DNA from: a virus
Direction: 5' to 3' (one strand)
IMG/VR virus record: IMGVR_UViG_3300036790_000824
Coordinates: 1-38,269 of that record
DNA length: 38,269 bases
Shown here: in pieces, positions 5,758-14,566 of the stretch
How the letters are laid out: the number at the start of each line of letters is the position of its first letter
Position numbering within the stretch: the first letter of the stretch is position 1
The notes under the pieces: generated by a model
Seen by the model: the letters and a program-made list of their open reading frames with translations, nothing else
What the model was told of the DNA's origin: nothing
Databases searched by the model: none
Program-made: the position numbers and the translations under genes

Positions 5758-7621
5758 CTGGAATTCTTTGAATCCCTGCTTTTTGCGCCGCGATCGCTCG
5801 GTGTCTTCCATCCACGGAAATGATGTTGTTATTCGCGTCGCGCGTCTCCATCACTGGTTCAACCGGTCGGCCCTTCTTGTAAGACTCCGCGAGTTTATTG
5901 ATGTAGTCCTGCGATTGCTGGGCATTCATGCCGCGCAAATTAGAGTCGGTATCCACGATGGATTTCTCATCCACGCCCCAGCGCTTCGTGAGATCAGCGG
6001 GAGCTGCGGTAGTGGAGACTCCGCCTTTCGGTATAGCCGCATCCAGCGCGCTTTTCGGCGGAACTACTGTTGCTTTTCCGTTCTGCGTGGTCAGTTGGCC
6101 GAGATCGGTGCGCGTGGTTTGCTTCCGCGCTTGAGCGTCCTCTAAAGACTTTTGCAGGATGTCGGTCAGATCGCCTTCCGGTGCCTCCGCAGCTTGCGGC
6201 GCTGCTTTTGTTTGCGCGACTGGCTGGGCTTGCGGAGTTTGTTTCGCTGGCGCCGGCACGGCTTGTTCTGCTCCGGGAGCAACATCATCGGGAGTCGCGG
6301 ACTGCGAAGCTACGCGCACGGCGCGGGGAGCACCATTTTTCGTGTTGATGACTCCCGGCGAATCTTTCAGAATTTGCCACGCTCGGCCTTTCGAGTTGGC
6401 CCCTTCAAAGGCTGCCACCTGGTCCGGAGTAATTCCCATGCGGCCATAGCGGGAGCCTTCCGGTGTGATGATTTCAAAATGCTCAGTTTCGGGATCGTAC
6501 TTGTAGCCTTGCATCGCGGAAGACTTTACCGAAGTGAAACCTTCCGGCAGGGAAGTGGCTGCTGTCGCGCCTTTCGCGGGAATTTGGTTCTTGAGTGGAA
6601 CATTCGGCTGTAACGGTTTTCCGCCCAGCGCGTCGTTTAGCTTTTGCTGGATGGCGGCGGGGGAAGTATCGGGCGCGGGCGCTTGTTTTGCCGCAATCAC
6701 ATCTGAGAATTCCGGTTTTCCGGTCGCGGGATCAATTTCAATGGTGCGCGGTTTAATCGTACTCAGCGCTTCCCCGGTTTGTGATTGAGGTTTCGCTCCG
6801 GTAGATTTTGCAGTGGAAAGTTCTGACCCTAATTTTGCGGGTGGCTCGGTTGGGGTTTCCTGTTCCGCCGCACTTGCTGCCGATTCGGTTTGTGGTGAAG
6901 TGCCGGGTTCGCGGAAATCTTCAGCGGCGGCAGCTTCCGGCGCAGCGGCAGTTTCGGCAACGGGAGCAGTATATTTCTCGGCAACTTTGGCGGCCCGTTG
7001 CGCGACTTTCAAACTGTGCGCAGCGCGGGGCGAAATAATTCCCACGACGTCAGGATCAACCGTCCTTACCGCTCCGGCAGTTTTATTGACAGCAGTTCTG
7101 GCCGCGTCTTTTATCGCTTCGGCAGCGGCAGGAATTTCCGGAGCCACTCTCGCCGCGCCTTCGGTTCCCAAGGCTGTAAGAGCTTGCCCCGCGCCCTCTC
7201 CCGCCGTCCGTCCGGCAACGCCGAGATAAGTTCCCGTAGGATCCGCGGATTGGTTGATGTCGTGAATCGCGCCGGGTACTTCCGTTGCTTGTTCGGCGGT
7301 CTGCGCAACCCCGTGCAACATGCGGTAAGACGCCAGCGCTGGCGGCCCACCGATGGCAAAAATGGCCGCTTCGCCTTTTGTCTGCGGAGGTTTACCTGCA
7401 TCCCATGCGCCTTGCACGGCCTGTTTAACTCCGCGTCCAATATTTTGCAAGCCTTGCTCGGTCGCGTGCGCGTAGGAGTCGAGGGGAATTTCCCGGTCGA
7501 GGATTCCCGACTGCGCGGCGGCTTGCGCGGGCGGAACTTTCTGATAGCTCGCGCCGGGATCAAACGCTGGAGGCGCGGCGGCCTGATAATCAGAATTCGG
7601 ATTGAATGCGGGTGTTGCCAT
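5726..7621 (-). CDS. Large ejection/polyvalent protein with KTSC and ParB-like domains
   Basis: 631 aa. The N-terminus repeats a short motif (P-A-F-N-P-N-S-D-Y-Q and P-A-F-D-P-G-A-S-Y-Q), followed by an Ala/Gly-rich helical region (60-220) typical of virion proteins injected with the DNA and then long Pro/Gln-rich linkers. Residues about 363-425 match the KTSC domain (S-S-A-M-Q-G-Y-K-Y-D-P, then a beta hairpin and A-N-S-K-G-R). Residues about 555-626 match a ParB/sulfiredoxin-like fold with D-G-R-H-R-A-I-A-A and R-I-P-V-I-V. Mixed enzymatic and linker domains of this type define phage polyvalent proteins delivered at infection. Its place after the gp7-like and another ejection gene equals that of gp16 in P22. 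The ATG abuts the upstream stop (TAAATG). Confidence 0.7.
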   Translation of the reverse strand: MATPAFNPNSDYQAAAPPAFDPGASYQKVPPAQAAAQSGILDREIPLDSYAHATEQGLQNIGRGVKQAVQGAWDAGKPPQTKGEAAIFAIGGPPALASYRMLHGVAQTAEQATEVPGAIHDINQSADPTGTYLGVAGRTAGEGAGQALTALGTEGAARVAPEIPAAAEAIKDAARTAVNKTAGAVRTVDPDVVGIISPRAAHSLKVAQRAAKVAEKYTAPVAETAAAPEAAAAEDFREPGTSPQTESAASAAEQETPTEPPAKLGSELSTAKSTGAKPQSQTGEALSTIKPRTIEIDPATGKPEFSDVIAAKQAPAPDTSPAAIQQKLNDALGGKPLQPNVPLKNQIPAKGATAATSLPEGFTSVKSSAMQGYKYDPETEHFEIITPEGSRYGRMGITPDQVAAFEGANSKGRAWQILKDSPGVINTKNGAPRAVRVASQSATPDDVAPGAEQAVPAPAKQTPQAQPVAQTKAAPQAAEAPEGDLTDILQKSLEDAQARKQTTRTDLGQLTTQNGKATVVPPKSALDAAIPKGGVSTTAAPADLTKRWGVDEKSIVDTDSNLRGMNAQQSQDYINKLAESYKKGRPVEPVMETRDANNNIISVDGRHRAIAAQKAGIQRIPVIVRRLGSVQ

Positions 7622-9325
7622 TTAGAGGGGATCGGCGGCGAGAACTTTTCCGTTTTGCACTTTCGTGGCGCGGTAGCGATGGCCGTTTTGCGTGATGACA
7701 TCGCCAACCTGGTGCGCGGCAGCCGCTCCACCATTCTGCTGATTCACTCGCGCCGCATAAGCCGGGTCGAGTTCCGCCCTTGATTGCCGGGCTTTCGCGG
7801 AGATTCCCGGCAGTGGTGCCTGGTATTCTTTGCTGGGCGCGGCATTCTGCCATTGCTGCTCGTAAGCATCCAGTTTGTCGCCCATGGATTGCGCTTGGGT
7901 GCGGATGGCGGCCTCGCGATTTCCGGGTAGCGTGCTGGTCAGCGTGTCTTTGATCGCATCAATCGCGGGAATTGTGGGATCGCCGTAAAACTTCGCGAGT
8001 TCCGCGGAAACTGTGGCAGCTTTGTTCTGGTATGCCGTCCATGCGGGCGTGTTGGGAATGTGGCTGGCTACGGTATTGAGGTCTAGCAGTTCCTTGAGAT
8101 GACCGAGCCCTGTGCCGCCGGAGTTGAGGGCTTTACTGGTCGGCCCGGAGGTGAAATCTTTGTAAGTGTTGACGTAAGACTGTGCTTTTGAAGAATCGAA
8201 GTCCGGGTACGCCCGCGTGACCGCATCGAGAATGGTTGGATTCCGCGAAAGTAAATAGTCGAGCCGATTAAGCGCCATGTGTCCGGTGCCGATTGCCTGT
8301 ACTGTGTCACGCAAAGCAGGCGGTAAGGTTTGGATGTAGGCATCACCTGAGAGATTGGGGTTTCCCGGAACTGGCGGGTTATTGATGGCATTCTGCCGCG
8401 CCGCGCCCTCCGCCGCCGCTACTGCGATCTTGCCTTGCTGCACCTGCGGGTTCGTGGCCAGGGCGATTCCTTTATTGAGTTCGAGTTGACTCTGATATGC
8501 CTGGTCAATGAATTTCTGCGCTCCCGGCACATCTCCCCGATTAAGCGCTGCATTCACTTGAACCTTCGTGAAGTTGTTCGGCCCAGCGGTTTGCGGATTC
8601 TTGGGCGGTAAAAGCGAATCAATCTGGGAGTCGAAGTCTCCCGGCTTTGAATTCTGGGAGAGCTTGTTGATAATTTCCTGATGCGCAGCGACAGCGTTTT
8701 CTTGTCGCGCCTTAGCTGCATTCTGATCCGCATCGCGCTGCTTCGCGGCATCGTTCACGATGGCGGAGTGCAACTGGATGGGGGCTAAGTGCTGCGCGAA
8801 GACATCGTCGCCGGGATAGTCGGGCGGTTCCTTGGAAACATCCACGCCCGACCCAGCCAGGCGCTGCAATCCTGCCTGGTACGTAGCATTCTTCCGATCG
8901 GCGGGCGCTTGCGAAACTTCATCATGCACGCCTTGAATCAAATCCGCCTGTTTCTGCTGTTGCGCAAACTGATCGTCGGAAAGTTTTAGAAGATTTTGCT
9001 TTTGGGTGACGAGTCCCTGCTGTGCTTTTATTGCAGCCTCTCCCGAACCTCCATTCGCGGTCACCATCTTGGGAATATCGGCGATGGTGTTTTTTGCGGG
9101 ATCAAATTGCGAGATAGTTTTAGTGAATGCGTCTTGGTCGTTCATCTGGCGCTGTTGAAGCTGCTGCGCTTGTTGAAGGCCCGCCGTCTGTTGCTGCTCT
9201 TCCGCCGTTTGCGCCTTCAGTTGTGCGACACGCGCATACTCCGCCAGCGCGTTCTGTGGCGCTTGCGCGATCTGAAGCCCATTTGGTGCGTTCGCTAATG
9301 AAGTGAGTCCGGGTAATGCGCCCAT
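7622..9325 (-). CDS. Putative DNA ejection (pilot) protein
   Basis: 567 aa, almost wholly helical and rich in Gln and Ala. Residues 25-75 form a strong coiled coil with Q-Q-L-Q-Q-R-Q type repeats. A central region has charged helices. Beyond residue 330 there is a more conserved-looking block (G-T-G-H-M-A-L-N-R-L-D-Y-L-L) of a type seen in other podovirus internal proteins. The C-terminus has a G-D-V-I-T-Q-N-G-H-R-Y-R-A-T-K-V-Q-N-G-K beta motif. Its position between the gp7-like and the gp16-position genes corresponds to P22 gp20. It probably leaves the capsid with the DNA and helps cross the envelope. The assignment rests on composition and gene order. Confidence 0.65.
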   Translation of the reverse strand: MGALPGLTSLANAPNGLQIAQAPQNALAEYARVAQLKAQTAEEQQQTAGLQQAQQLQQRQMNDQDAFTKTISQFDPAKNTIADIPKMVTANGGSGEAAIKAQQGLVTQKQNLLKLSDDQFAQQQKQADLIQGVHDEVSQAPADRKNATYQAGLQRLAGSGVDVSKEPPDYPGDDVFAQHLAPIQLHSAIVNDAAKQRDADQNAAKARQENAVAAHQEIINKLSQNSKPGDFDSQIDSLLPPKNPQTAGPNNFTKVQVNAALNRGDVPGAQKFIDQAYQSQLELNKGIALATNPQVQQGKIAVAAAEGAARQNAINNPPVPGNPNLSGDAYIQTLPPALRDTVQAIGTGHMALNRLDYLLSRNPTILDAVTRAYPDFDSSKAQSYVNTYKDFTSGPTSKALNSGGTGLGHLKELLDLNTVASHIPNTPAWTAYQNKAATVSAELAKFYGDPTIPAIDAIKDTLTSTLPGNREAAIRTQAQSMGDKLDAYEQQWQNAAPSKEYQAPLPGISAKARQSRAELDPAYAARVNQQNGGAAAAHQVGDVITQNGHRYRATKVQNGKVLAADPL

Positions 9326-9338
9326 AAAAGTGTCCTTT

Positions 9339-10070
9339 CTAGGCGAAGGCGAAGTTCCCCAACTGCTCTAGCGCGGAAGAACCGCCGGTCGTGTCGAGAT
9401 TGCCGAAGCCGTTACTCGCGGCCCCGAGCATGTTTCCGTAAGCCGCCGCCGAATTCAGATAACCAGAGGCTCTTGCCGCCGCCGCATTGTTGACCTGTGC
9501 GCCTTGCTGGTTTGCTGCGTTCAAATCGGTATTTGAAATATTGTTCGCCGCCGCCTGCCCTGCCTGCGCTACTTGCCCGGTTGAGGTGAGGCCGCTGTTC
9601 ACTCCACCTTGCAAGGTGTTGTAATTACTCATATACGTGTTCAGCGCATCGTTATAGGTGTTCTGGTATGCGGTCTGGGCGAGGTTCTGCCCATAATTCT
9701 GCAAGGCCGTTCCCGTGTTGCCGGTAAGCAGCGTTCCATTCGCCGCCGCGTTCTGGTCAATCGCCTGCGTCCCTTGCTGCAACTGGAACTGGTAACCCGG
9801 CGTGCTTTCGGCTTGCTGAAGCGTGGGCGCCTGGAAGCCCTGTTGCAGCAGGTTATTCAGCGAGTTCGCGGAGGTCGAGCCGAGCGTCTGGTAAGGCTGC
9901 TCCGCCGCCGTGGTGGTGGCGAGAACATTCTGCTGGTTCTGGTTGGCGTTGGTCTGGTTCTGCTGCGAGATAGCTTGCGCCTGCTGCGCGCCTTTTTCTT
10001 CCGCATTGGCCGCATTGTTCGACGCATTCGCGCCGAGAATTCCCCCCACCAGTGAACTAACGATGCTCAT
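9339..10070 (-). CDS. DNA transfer protein, P22 gp7-like
   Basis: 243 aa. The N-terminus is a hydrophobic Gly/Ala helix (S-L-V-G-G-I-L-G-A-N-A-S) followed by a Gln/Asn-rich coiled coil. The central block with S-T-P-G-Y-Q-F, Q-G-T-Q-A-I-D and N-Y-G-Q-N-L-A-Q-T-A-Y-Q-N-T-Y-N is the hallmark of gp7-type DNA transfer proteins in podoviruses and many soil phages. The product is expected inside the capsid and to be ejected to form part of the trans-envelope channel. The rest is Ala/Asn-rich low-complexity sequence. The gene directly precedes the two larger ejection genes, as in P22. Confidence 0.8.
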   Translation of the reverse strand: MSIVSSLVGGILGANASNNAANAEEKGAQQAQAISQQNQTNANQNQQNVLATTTAAEQPYQTLGSTSANSLNNLLQQGFQAPTLQQAESTPGYQFQLQQGTQAIDQNAAANGTLLTGNTGTALQNYGQNLAQTAYQNTYNDALNTYMSNYNTLQGGVNSGLTSTGQVAQAGQAAANNISNTDLNAANQQGAQVNNAAAARASGYLNSAAAYGNMLGAASNGFGNLDTTGGSSALEQLGNFAFA

Positions 10071-10088
10071 AAGTTTTTCCTGAAATGA

Positions 10089-10562
10089 TTACGGTTTGGA
10101 AATTCCTAGACAGACCTGATCTCGCAGGATGCCGCCGCGCAGGGTGCTTTTCTGATTGACGCCGTACTGCTCAAATCCCGCGCGCACCGCGAACTTGATG
10201 GCCCTGCGGTTTTCCTGCGCAATCTCTCCGGTGATACGCCGAGCAGTGGTTTCTTTCCACATACGTTCCAGCATTTCCTTGAAACTCGCAGCCGCTTTGT
10301 CGCCATACGCTCTCGGCAAAAAAGCGATGTGGGCTTTCCAGTGAACATTGTTTTCCGCCACGAAGATGCCGAAACCGCACGGCCCGTCATCGTCAGAAAC
10401 CGCGAAGCAGCGCAGATGCTCATTGTTGAGGTCGGGCACGCTCCATTCATCGGGCCGCGAAAAGAAGTCGTCGGCGATGAAAGGGAAAATCTTCGGGTCG
10501 CTGGCCAGTTTATAAACCAGCTTCGCATCACGGGTGCGGTACACGATTAATCCGTCTTCCAT
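10089..10562 (-). CDS. GNAT-family acetyltransferase
   Basis: 157 aa. The order of elements matches the GNAT fold: an N-terminal helix pair, a central beta sheet with C-G-F-G-I-F-V, then A-H-I-A-F-L-P-R, a helix containing G-D-K-A-A (acetyl-CoA pyrophosphate loop region) and a late strand/helix with E-N-R-R-A-I-K-F-A-V-R-A-G-F. The substrate is unknown. GNAT genes recur within or beside the ejection cluster of P22-like phages, so the protein may modify a virion or host protein. It lies 18 nt upstream of the gp7-like gene in the same operon. Confidence 0.75.
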   Translation of the reverse strand: MEDGLIVYRTRDAKLVYKLASDPKIFPFIADDFFSRPDEWSVPDLNNEHLRCFAVSDDDGPCGFGIFVAENNVHWKAHIAFLPRAYGDKAAASFKEMLERMWKETTARRITGEIAQENRRAIKFAVRAGFEQYGVNQKSTLRGGILRDQVCLGISKP

Positions 10563-10611
10563 TTAGCTTTTGGTTCGCGGCTGCCGAAGCGGTTTTAGCA
10601 GCGACCGGGCA

Positions 10612-10977
10612 TTAACTATCTGTCCTATAAAATCCCGACCCATAAATAATTCCTGCCGCTCTAGTCTCCGTGAAGGTAGGAAAAAAGCAGTTGCCTAAGT
10701 GTATTTGGAGTGAATTAGATAGTTCGTTATTGTTGTCACCCATGACGGCGACTGAATCAAAATTGGAAGTGAAGGGTAGAGAGCAAAACGTGCCTCCGCC
10801 GCCTGTTGCTGAAATCGTACTCCCTGGAACGCCATCTCCCGTGATAGTCAACTCAAATAATACGAGCCCGCCAATTTTCGTGTACTGACCTGCGAAAGTC
10901 CAAGTTCCCACTGTAGTGAATCCAGTAGGAATGGGAGTCCAGATTCCAGTGGTGTACGGAATTGGGTTGTTTATCAC
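10612..10977 (-). CDS. Small beta-rich tail fibre/receptor-binding protein
   Basis: 121 aa. The sequence has the pattern of C-terminal trimerising fibre domains: G-I-W-T-P-I-P, V-G-T-W-T-F-A-G-Q-Y, then G-G-L-V-L-F-E-L-T-I strands, an F-C-S-L-P-F strand and a closing G-S-G-F-Y. There is no signal peptide here, unlike the 2-5 kb fibre genes. It starts with GTG at 10977 overlapping the stop of the gene upstream (GTGA), so it is translationally coupled to the 415-aa protein, and the two may form one fibre. Confidence 0.6.
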   Translation of the reverse strand: MINNPIPYTTGIWTPIPTGFTTVGTWTFAGQYTKIGGLVLFELTITGDGVPGSTISATGGGGTFCSLPFTSNFDSVAVMGDNNNELSNSLQIHLGNCFFPTFTETRAAGIIYGSGFYRTDS

Positions 10978-12221
10978 GCAAATTCCTGGATGGCTAGATT
11001 AGAGGATGCTGCCGCAGCAATCGCAAACACCTGAGCCGTCGTGAAGGTGAATTCATCCATTACAAAAGTTCCGCCATTAGGATTTAGCGTGATACCTGAA
11101 TTTAGAACCGCCGCAGCACCAAGCCCGAGAGAAATTATTGCGTTGCTGGTATTGATTAAAACTAAACCTGTCCTGTCAGCGTCTGCAGCGACCGCCGAGC
11201 CTGAAGACGTTCCAACTGTCGCCGCCGAGGGGGAAGATGGAGTCAGGGCAGTCTTTGTAGAAACTAAGCCAGTCACATTAATTTTTCCGCCTGATACCGC
11301 TCCAGCAAGAGTGTCTGTGTCCGCCTTGATTGCCGCCAGATTGCCGCCTGTTTCCTGCGCTGCATTTGTCGGCAGCACTGAAGCGGTGACATCCACATCG
11401 AGTGTTGCTCCAAGCGCGGCAAGGATCGCCGCCAAGCCTGCAATCTCCGTGGTTTGGTTGGCCGCCGTGGCCGCGCCCGTGGCCAGCGTGCTCGATTGGA
11501 CGTTGACGCCAATATTGCCGTCCGCGTCGCAGGCAACGTCTTTTAATTTCGCATCGGCAGTATTGCGCGCCCCCATGAGCACGGGATTGATGGGAGCGCC
11601 GCCGTTGCCTGTATCCGCGTTTGTGTCTGGGGGAAAGAGTCCTTGAACCAGCGGATCGGCAAACACCGCAGTATCCCCGCCCTGCCCAATGGGAATCTTT
11701 CCGAGAGAAGGTGTGCCGGTAATTTTTATTCCGTTGATTTCAGTCGCATCAATCACCCCATCATCTACAGCGGAGAGAGACGCGCCAGTCCCCACCACCA
11801 TAGTTGCGCTGTCATTTTCTCCAGAAGTCAGTAAAGCGAAACTCGCCGAGCCGGGACCAGCGGAGCTACCTACGCCGGAATTCAACCAATTTGTGCCATC
11901 CGATTTGAAGCGCGCAGAGTCCCACTGCTTAGTGAGTAGCATCGCTCCGGTTTCCGCTCCGGTAATGGTCGCGGTGTTCGCATCGGCGGAAATCTTGACG
12001 TAAACAATTTCTTGGTTCTGATTCGATTGCCCGGTAGCGGAATTCAGTCCGGCCGGCGGCAATGCGAAGCTCTGATCTCCGCTGCTGGTGTCCACTTCTA
12101 CCAGCGGTAAAAGATTTTGCAGGGTGAAAAGCCACTGCCGGAGCGGAATAGCGAGAAAGCCTTTATCGTCCACGGCATTGGAGCGCGTGGGCGGCGGAAA
12201 GAGCATAGTTTGACTGGTCAT
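10974..12221 (-). CDS. Tail fibre-like structural protein
   Basis: 415 aa. The N-terminal 45 residues (L-F-P-P-P-T-R-S then I-P-L-R-Q-W-L-F-T-L-Q-N) look like a short virion-binding segment. The remainder is a Gly/Ala/Thr/Asn-rich chain with repeated I-T-G, A-T-L-D-V-D-V-T-A-S and N-Q-T-T-E-I-A-G-L-A motifs suggestive of beta-helical or coiled fibre structure. The C-terminal 90 residues (T-G-L-V-L-I-N-T-S-N-A-I-I-S-L-G) resemble a small receptor-binding or decoration fold seen in other phage proteins. It lies between the gp10-like tail hub and the ejection proteins, where P22 has gp26 and gp14. Identity with either is not supported. Confidence 0.6.
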   Translation of the reverse strand: MTSQTMLFPPPTRSNAVDDKGFLAIPLRQWLFTLQNLLPLVEVDTSSGDQSFALPPAGLNSATGQSNQNQEIVYVKISADANTATITGAETGAMLLTKQWDSARFKSDGTNWLNSGVGSSAGPGSASFALLTSGENDSATMVVGTGASLSAVDDGVIDATEINGIKITGTPSLGKIPIGQGGDTAVFADPLVQGLFPPDTNADTGNGGAPINPVLMGARNTADAKLKDVACDADGNIGVNVQSSTLATGAATAANQTTEIAGLAAILAALGATLDVDVTASVLPTNAAQETGGNLAAIKADTDTLAGAVSGGKINVTGLVSTKTALTPSSPSAATVGTSSGSAVAADADRTGLVLINTSNAIISLGLGAAAVLNSGITLNPNGGTFVMDEFTFTTAQVFAIAAAASSNLAIQEFA

Positions 12222-12236
12222 GCGAAAATAGAAAAC

Positions 12237-12419
12237 ATGAAAATCTATCTTGATTTACCGATGCCCCATTGCGCGGAATGCGGACAAGCGCTCACAATCA
12301 TTCAAGTAACCAAATCACGAGTAGTTGCTGCACATGGAGAAGGCTGGCCAGCTAATTGTTCCAATGGGGGAAAGATGGTGGAACTTCGCCGGGATGTAAC
12401 TGAGGCCGCTGAAATTTAA
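12237..12419 (+). CDS. 60-aa plus-strand zinc-finger-like protein
   Basis: The ATG at 12237 gives M-K-I-Y-L-D-L-P-M-P-H-C-A-E-C-G-Q; H11, C12 and C15 plus C41 could bind zinc. The stop TAA abuts the convergent stop of the gp10-like gene at 12420 exactly, and the start is 15 bp from the divergent fibre-like gene, so the gene fills its gap with no spare room. No strong Shine-Dalgarno is visible. I do not recognise the family; similar short CxxC proteins recur across this genome. Confidence 0.55.
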   Translation: MKIYLDLPMPHCAECGQALTIIQVTKSRVVAAHGEGWPANCSNGGKMVELRRDVTEAAEI

Positions 12420-13871
12420 TCACTGGATCGCCGCCTCGCCCTTCACGAACGCATCATTGAAGGCATACGGGTAAGGATCAGTCCAGCTCACGTCCCACAA
12501 TCTTTTCCGCGCGCGGCCCAGCATCCGCTTAATGACCCGCTTGTTGTACTCGCCCTGAAATCCCACGCTCAGGTAATAAGTGTTCGACCAGGTTTTTCCG
12601 CCGTCACTCGACCAGCGCAACATCAGTTGCGGCGGGCGGGGATTGTCGTCGCCGTCGAAGAGCGGAACACTCGGCGCAAGTCCGGTCTCCATCACGAATT
12701 CAATCTGGTCGTAATAAATCCATTTATTTTCCTCGTCCACGGTCGGGCTTCGGCGATTTCCCCGGATGATGGCGCCGTCGTCGTCATAGAAGTTCGCGCT
12801 CAGTTCGTACACGTTGCCAGAGGCCCAATCGCCCACCAGATGTTTTCCGAAGGCAAAGACGTGGCACATAGCGCGGTCCGCGATATAACTTCCATTGGCT
12901 TCCACCCAGAATCCCCGCTGGTGCCAGAGGTTTTGCGAGATGTCGTAGCACCAGGTCGCATTGGCGGTAGGGAAGTAGAGCACCCAGAAGGTATGGCCGC
13001 GCTCCTGATATGTCCACCCCACGGCATCCGAGGCGGTCTTGAACTGCTGCCACGCCAGTTCCACCGCATGTGTGGAGATGCGGTCGCCGTTATAGCCGTT
13101 CAATCTTCGCGCCACCATATACCCGCGTTCATCCTGATCGAGCCAGAAGACTGAGTTGTCGGCCTGCACGGTGGCGTAGGTCGCGCCGGCGCCGTTCTCC
13201 ATCAATGCCCCTTGAATGGGAATCAGCGGCGGGAAGGTCAAGCCTTGACTCACGTAGTAGCCGAAGGCTTTCTTCCCTGACCATAGCCAGGTTTCATTGT
13301 GATCGCAGATCATGGACATGATGTTGTCCGGGGCGTAAGAGAGCGTGGCAATGTCCAGACCGCTCCATGTCGTCGCATCTTCGAGGGCGGAAACTTGAAA
13401 GGTATGCGAGTTTTGAATCGTGGCCACGATGTAGCCGGAATTGAAGCCAATCTGTGATACCGGGCCATTGAACTGCCCCATGTCCACGGCCACAAAGACA
13501 TTGGTCGAAAGCGTGAGCACAAACAGGTTGCCGTTATTGAGAACGACAAGCTGGGTCTCATTCGAGGTCAGCATGGTCGGCGTAGTGGGGGCCGCTCCCA
13601 GCGATCCGCGATTGGTCTTCAAGCCTGAGGCGTTCACTTCCCAGAGGTTCGCGCCCGCGAAAAATACACGGCCATTAACTTCGTAGCTGCCGGGAACTTT
13701 ACCTTCGGAAAGAGTCACAAATTTCTTGCGCCCGGGAGTGCGAAGCAGGGCCATCGGCGTGGCCGCGCCCTTCGATTCCGAGGCTTCGCAAAAACAGTTC
13801 ATCGCCAACTCGTCATCAATGATGGGAGACTGGGCGGTGTAGCTGGGACCGCAGAAGTTAAAAGGGGGCAT
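12420..13871 (-). CDS. Tail hub / packaged-DNA stabilisation protein, P22 gp10-like
   Basis: 483 aa, close to the 472 aa of P22 gp10. The protein has the beta-propeller-like organisation of that family. The most telling stretch is near residues 235-262: V-F-W-L-D-Q-D-E-R-G-Y, then V-A-R-R-L-N-G-Y and R-I-S-T-H-A-V-E. This is followed by W-C-Y-D-I and L-W-H-Q-R-G motifs and a C-terminal beta domain with S-D-D-G-G-K-T-W-like turns (W-S-S-D-G-G-K-T-W-S-N). It should form the hexameric tail hub that plugs the portal after packaging. Order portal, scaffold, coat, gp4-like, gp10-like agrees with P22. Confidence 0.85.
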   Translation of the reverse strand: MPPFNFCGPSYTAQSPIIDDELAMNCFCEASESKGAATPMALLRTPGRKKFVTLSEGKVPGSYEVNGRVFFAGANLWEVNASGLKTNRGSLGAAPTTPTMLTSNETQLVVLNNGNLFVLTLSTNVFVAVDMGQFNGPVSQIGFNSGYIVATIQNSHTFQVSALEDATTWSGLDIATLSYAPDNIMSMICDHNETWLWSGKKAFGYYVSQGLTFPPLIPIQGALMENGAGATYATVQADNSVFWLDQDERGYMVARRLNGYNGDRISTHAVELAWQQFKTASDAVGWTYQERGHTFWVLYFPTANATWCYDISQNLWHQRGFWVEANGSYIADRAMCHVFAFGKHLVGDWASGNVYELSANFYDDDGAIIRGNRRSPTVDEENKWIYYDQIEFVMETGLAPSVPLFDGDDNPRPPQLMLRWSSDGGKTWSNTYYLSVGFQGEYNKRVIKRMLGRARKRLWDVSWTDPYPYAFNDAFVKGEAAIQ

Positions 13872-13970
13872 GGGTTAAGATTCGGTGTGAGGGACTTGCC
13901 TATCCGAGCCGTGCAGGGCATGGGCCTGCGCTAATCGCGTCTAATAACGCCTCCATGCGGCGAAGCGGCG

Positions 13971-14165
13971 CTACGGCAAGTCCTTCAACTGCTCCAACTC
14001 CGCCAACTTCGGAGTGACATACTTCGCGGCGAACTGCTCCGGCGCGAGCTTCAAATCTTCGCGTGATACTTCCACCACAACCCAAGAAGCCGCCAGCTTC
14101 GCGTCTTTCTTTTCCTTGGGATCGTGAATGCGAATGGTGAGGGTGAGAGTGTCTTTGTCGGGCAT
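13971..14165 (-). CDS. Small hypothetical protein (64 aa)
   Basis: A 64-aa soluble protein with a beta strand opening (T-L-T-L-T-I-R-I-H-D), a second strand (W-V-V-V-E-V) and a Lys/Glu-rich C-terminal helix. It is placed between the gp4-like and gp10-like genes, and about 100 bp of non-coding sequence follows it. The ATG at 14165 is 14 bp from the divergent Tat-signal gene. Codon pattern and coupling to the late operon support a real gene; no family is recognised. Confidence 0.6.
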   Translation of the reverse strand: MPDKDTLTLTIRIHDPKEKKDAKLAASWVVVEVSREDLKLAPEQFAAKYVTPKLAELEQLKDLP

Positions 14166-14179
14166 GTTAAATTGACCTT

Positions 14180-14566
14180 ATGGATCGGCGGAAATTCTTA
14201 TCACTCTTTGGCATCGGTGTCGCGGGCGTTGCGATCAAGCAGGCGATCCCCTTTGGCAGAGTGTGGAGCTTCCCCAAGAAGATTGTCATCCCACAGACGT
14301 TAACCGATCCTAATTACGTCCCCTTCTTCTACGGCGGCATTCGCGTCGGCAGCACGATCCGAATTCGCATACCCCAGCGTTTCATCATTAAGCACAGTCC
14401 GTTCGACTTGTCGCGGCCGTCGAGTTTTCGTTATGAGACATATTTAGGTGGCCCACTGCCGGAAGGAATAGATACAGAGTTCATGGTCACCCACGTTTAC
14501 TCGGGTCTCCCGCCCGGAACGCCGCCAGTCGCCCAATTGAAGTCCGCAATCGTCCCTGATTTCTGA
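14180..14566 (+). CDS. Tat-signal protein, unknown function
   Basis: 128 aa. It opens with a twin-arginine signal: D-R-R-K-F-L-S, then a hydrophobic Gly/Ala/Val stretch to about residue 20. A clear A-x-A cleavage site is lacking, so it may stay anchored. The mature part (30-128) has beta-rich segments (R-V-G-S-T-I-R-I-R-I-P-Q-R-F) and ends A-I-V-P-D-F. Proteins of this build are seen in other environmental phage genomes, and their role is unknown. The gene runs against the late operon; its start is 14 bp from a divergent gene and its last 70 bp overlap the convergent gp4-like gene. Confidence 0.6.
   Translation: MDRRKFLSLFGIGVAGVAIKQAIPFGRVWSFPKKIVIPQTLTDPNYVPFFYGGIRVGSTIRIRIPQRFIIKHSPFDLSRPSSFRYETYLGGPLPEGIDTEFMVTHVYSGLPPGTPPVAQLKSAIVPDF

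Noticed and set aside
6998-7783. Open frame of 261 codons on the plus strand
   Set aside because: Antisense to the two ejection proteins; Arg/Ser/Gly-rich with no protein-like pattern.
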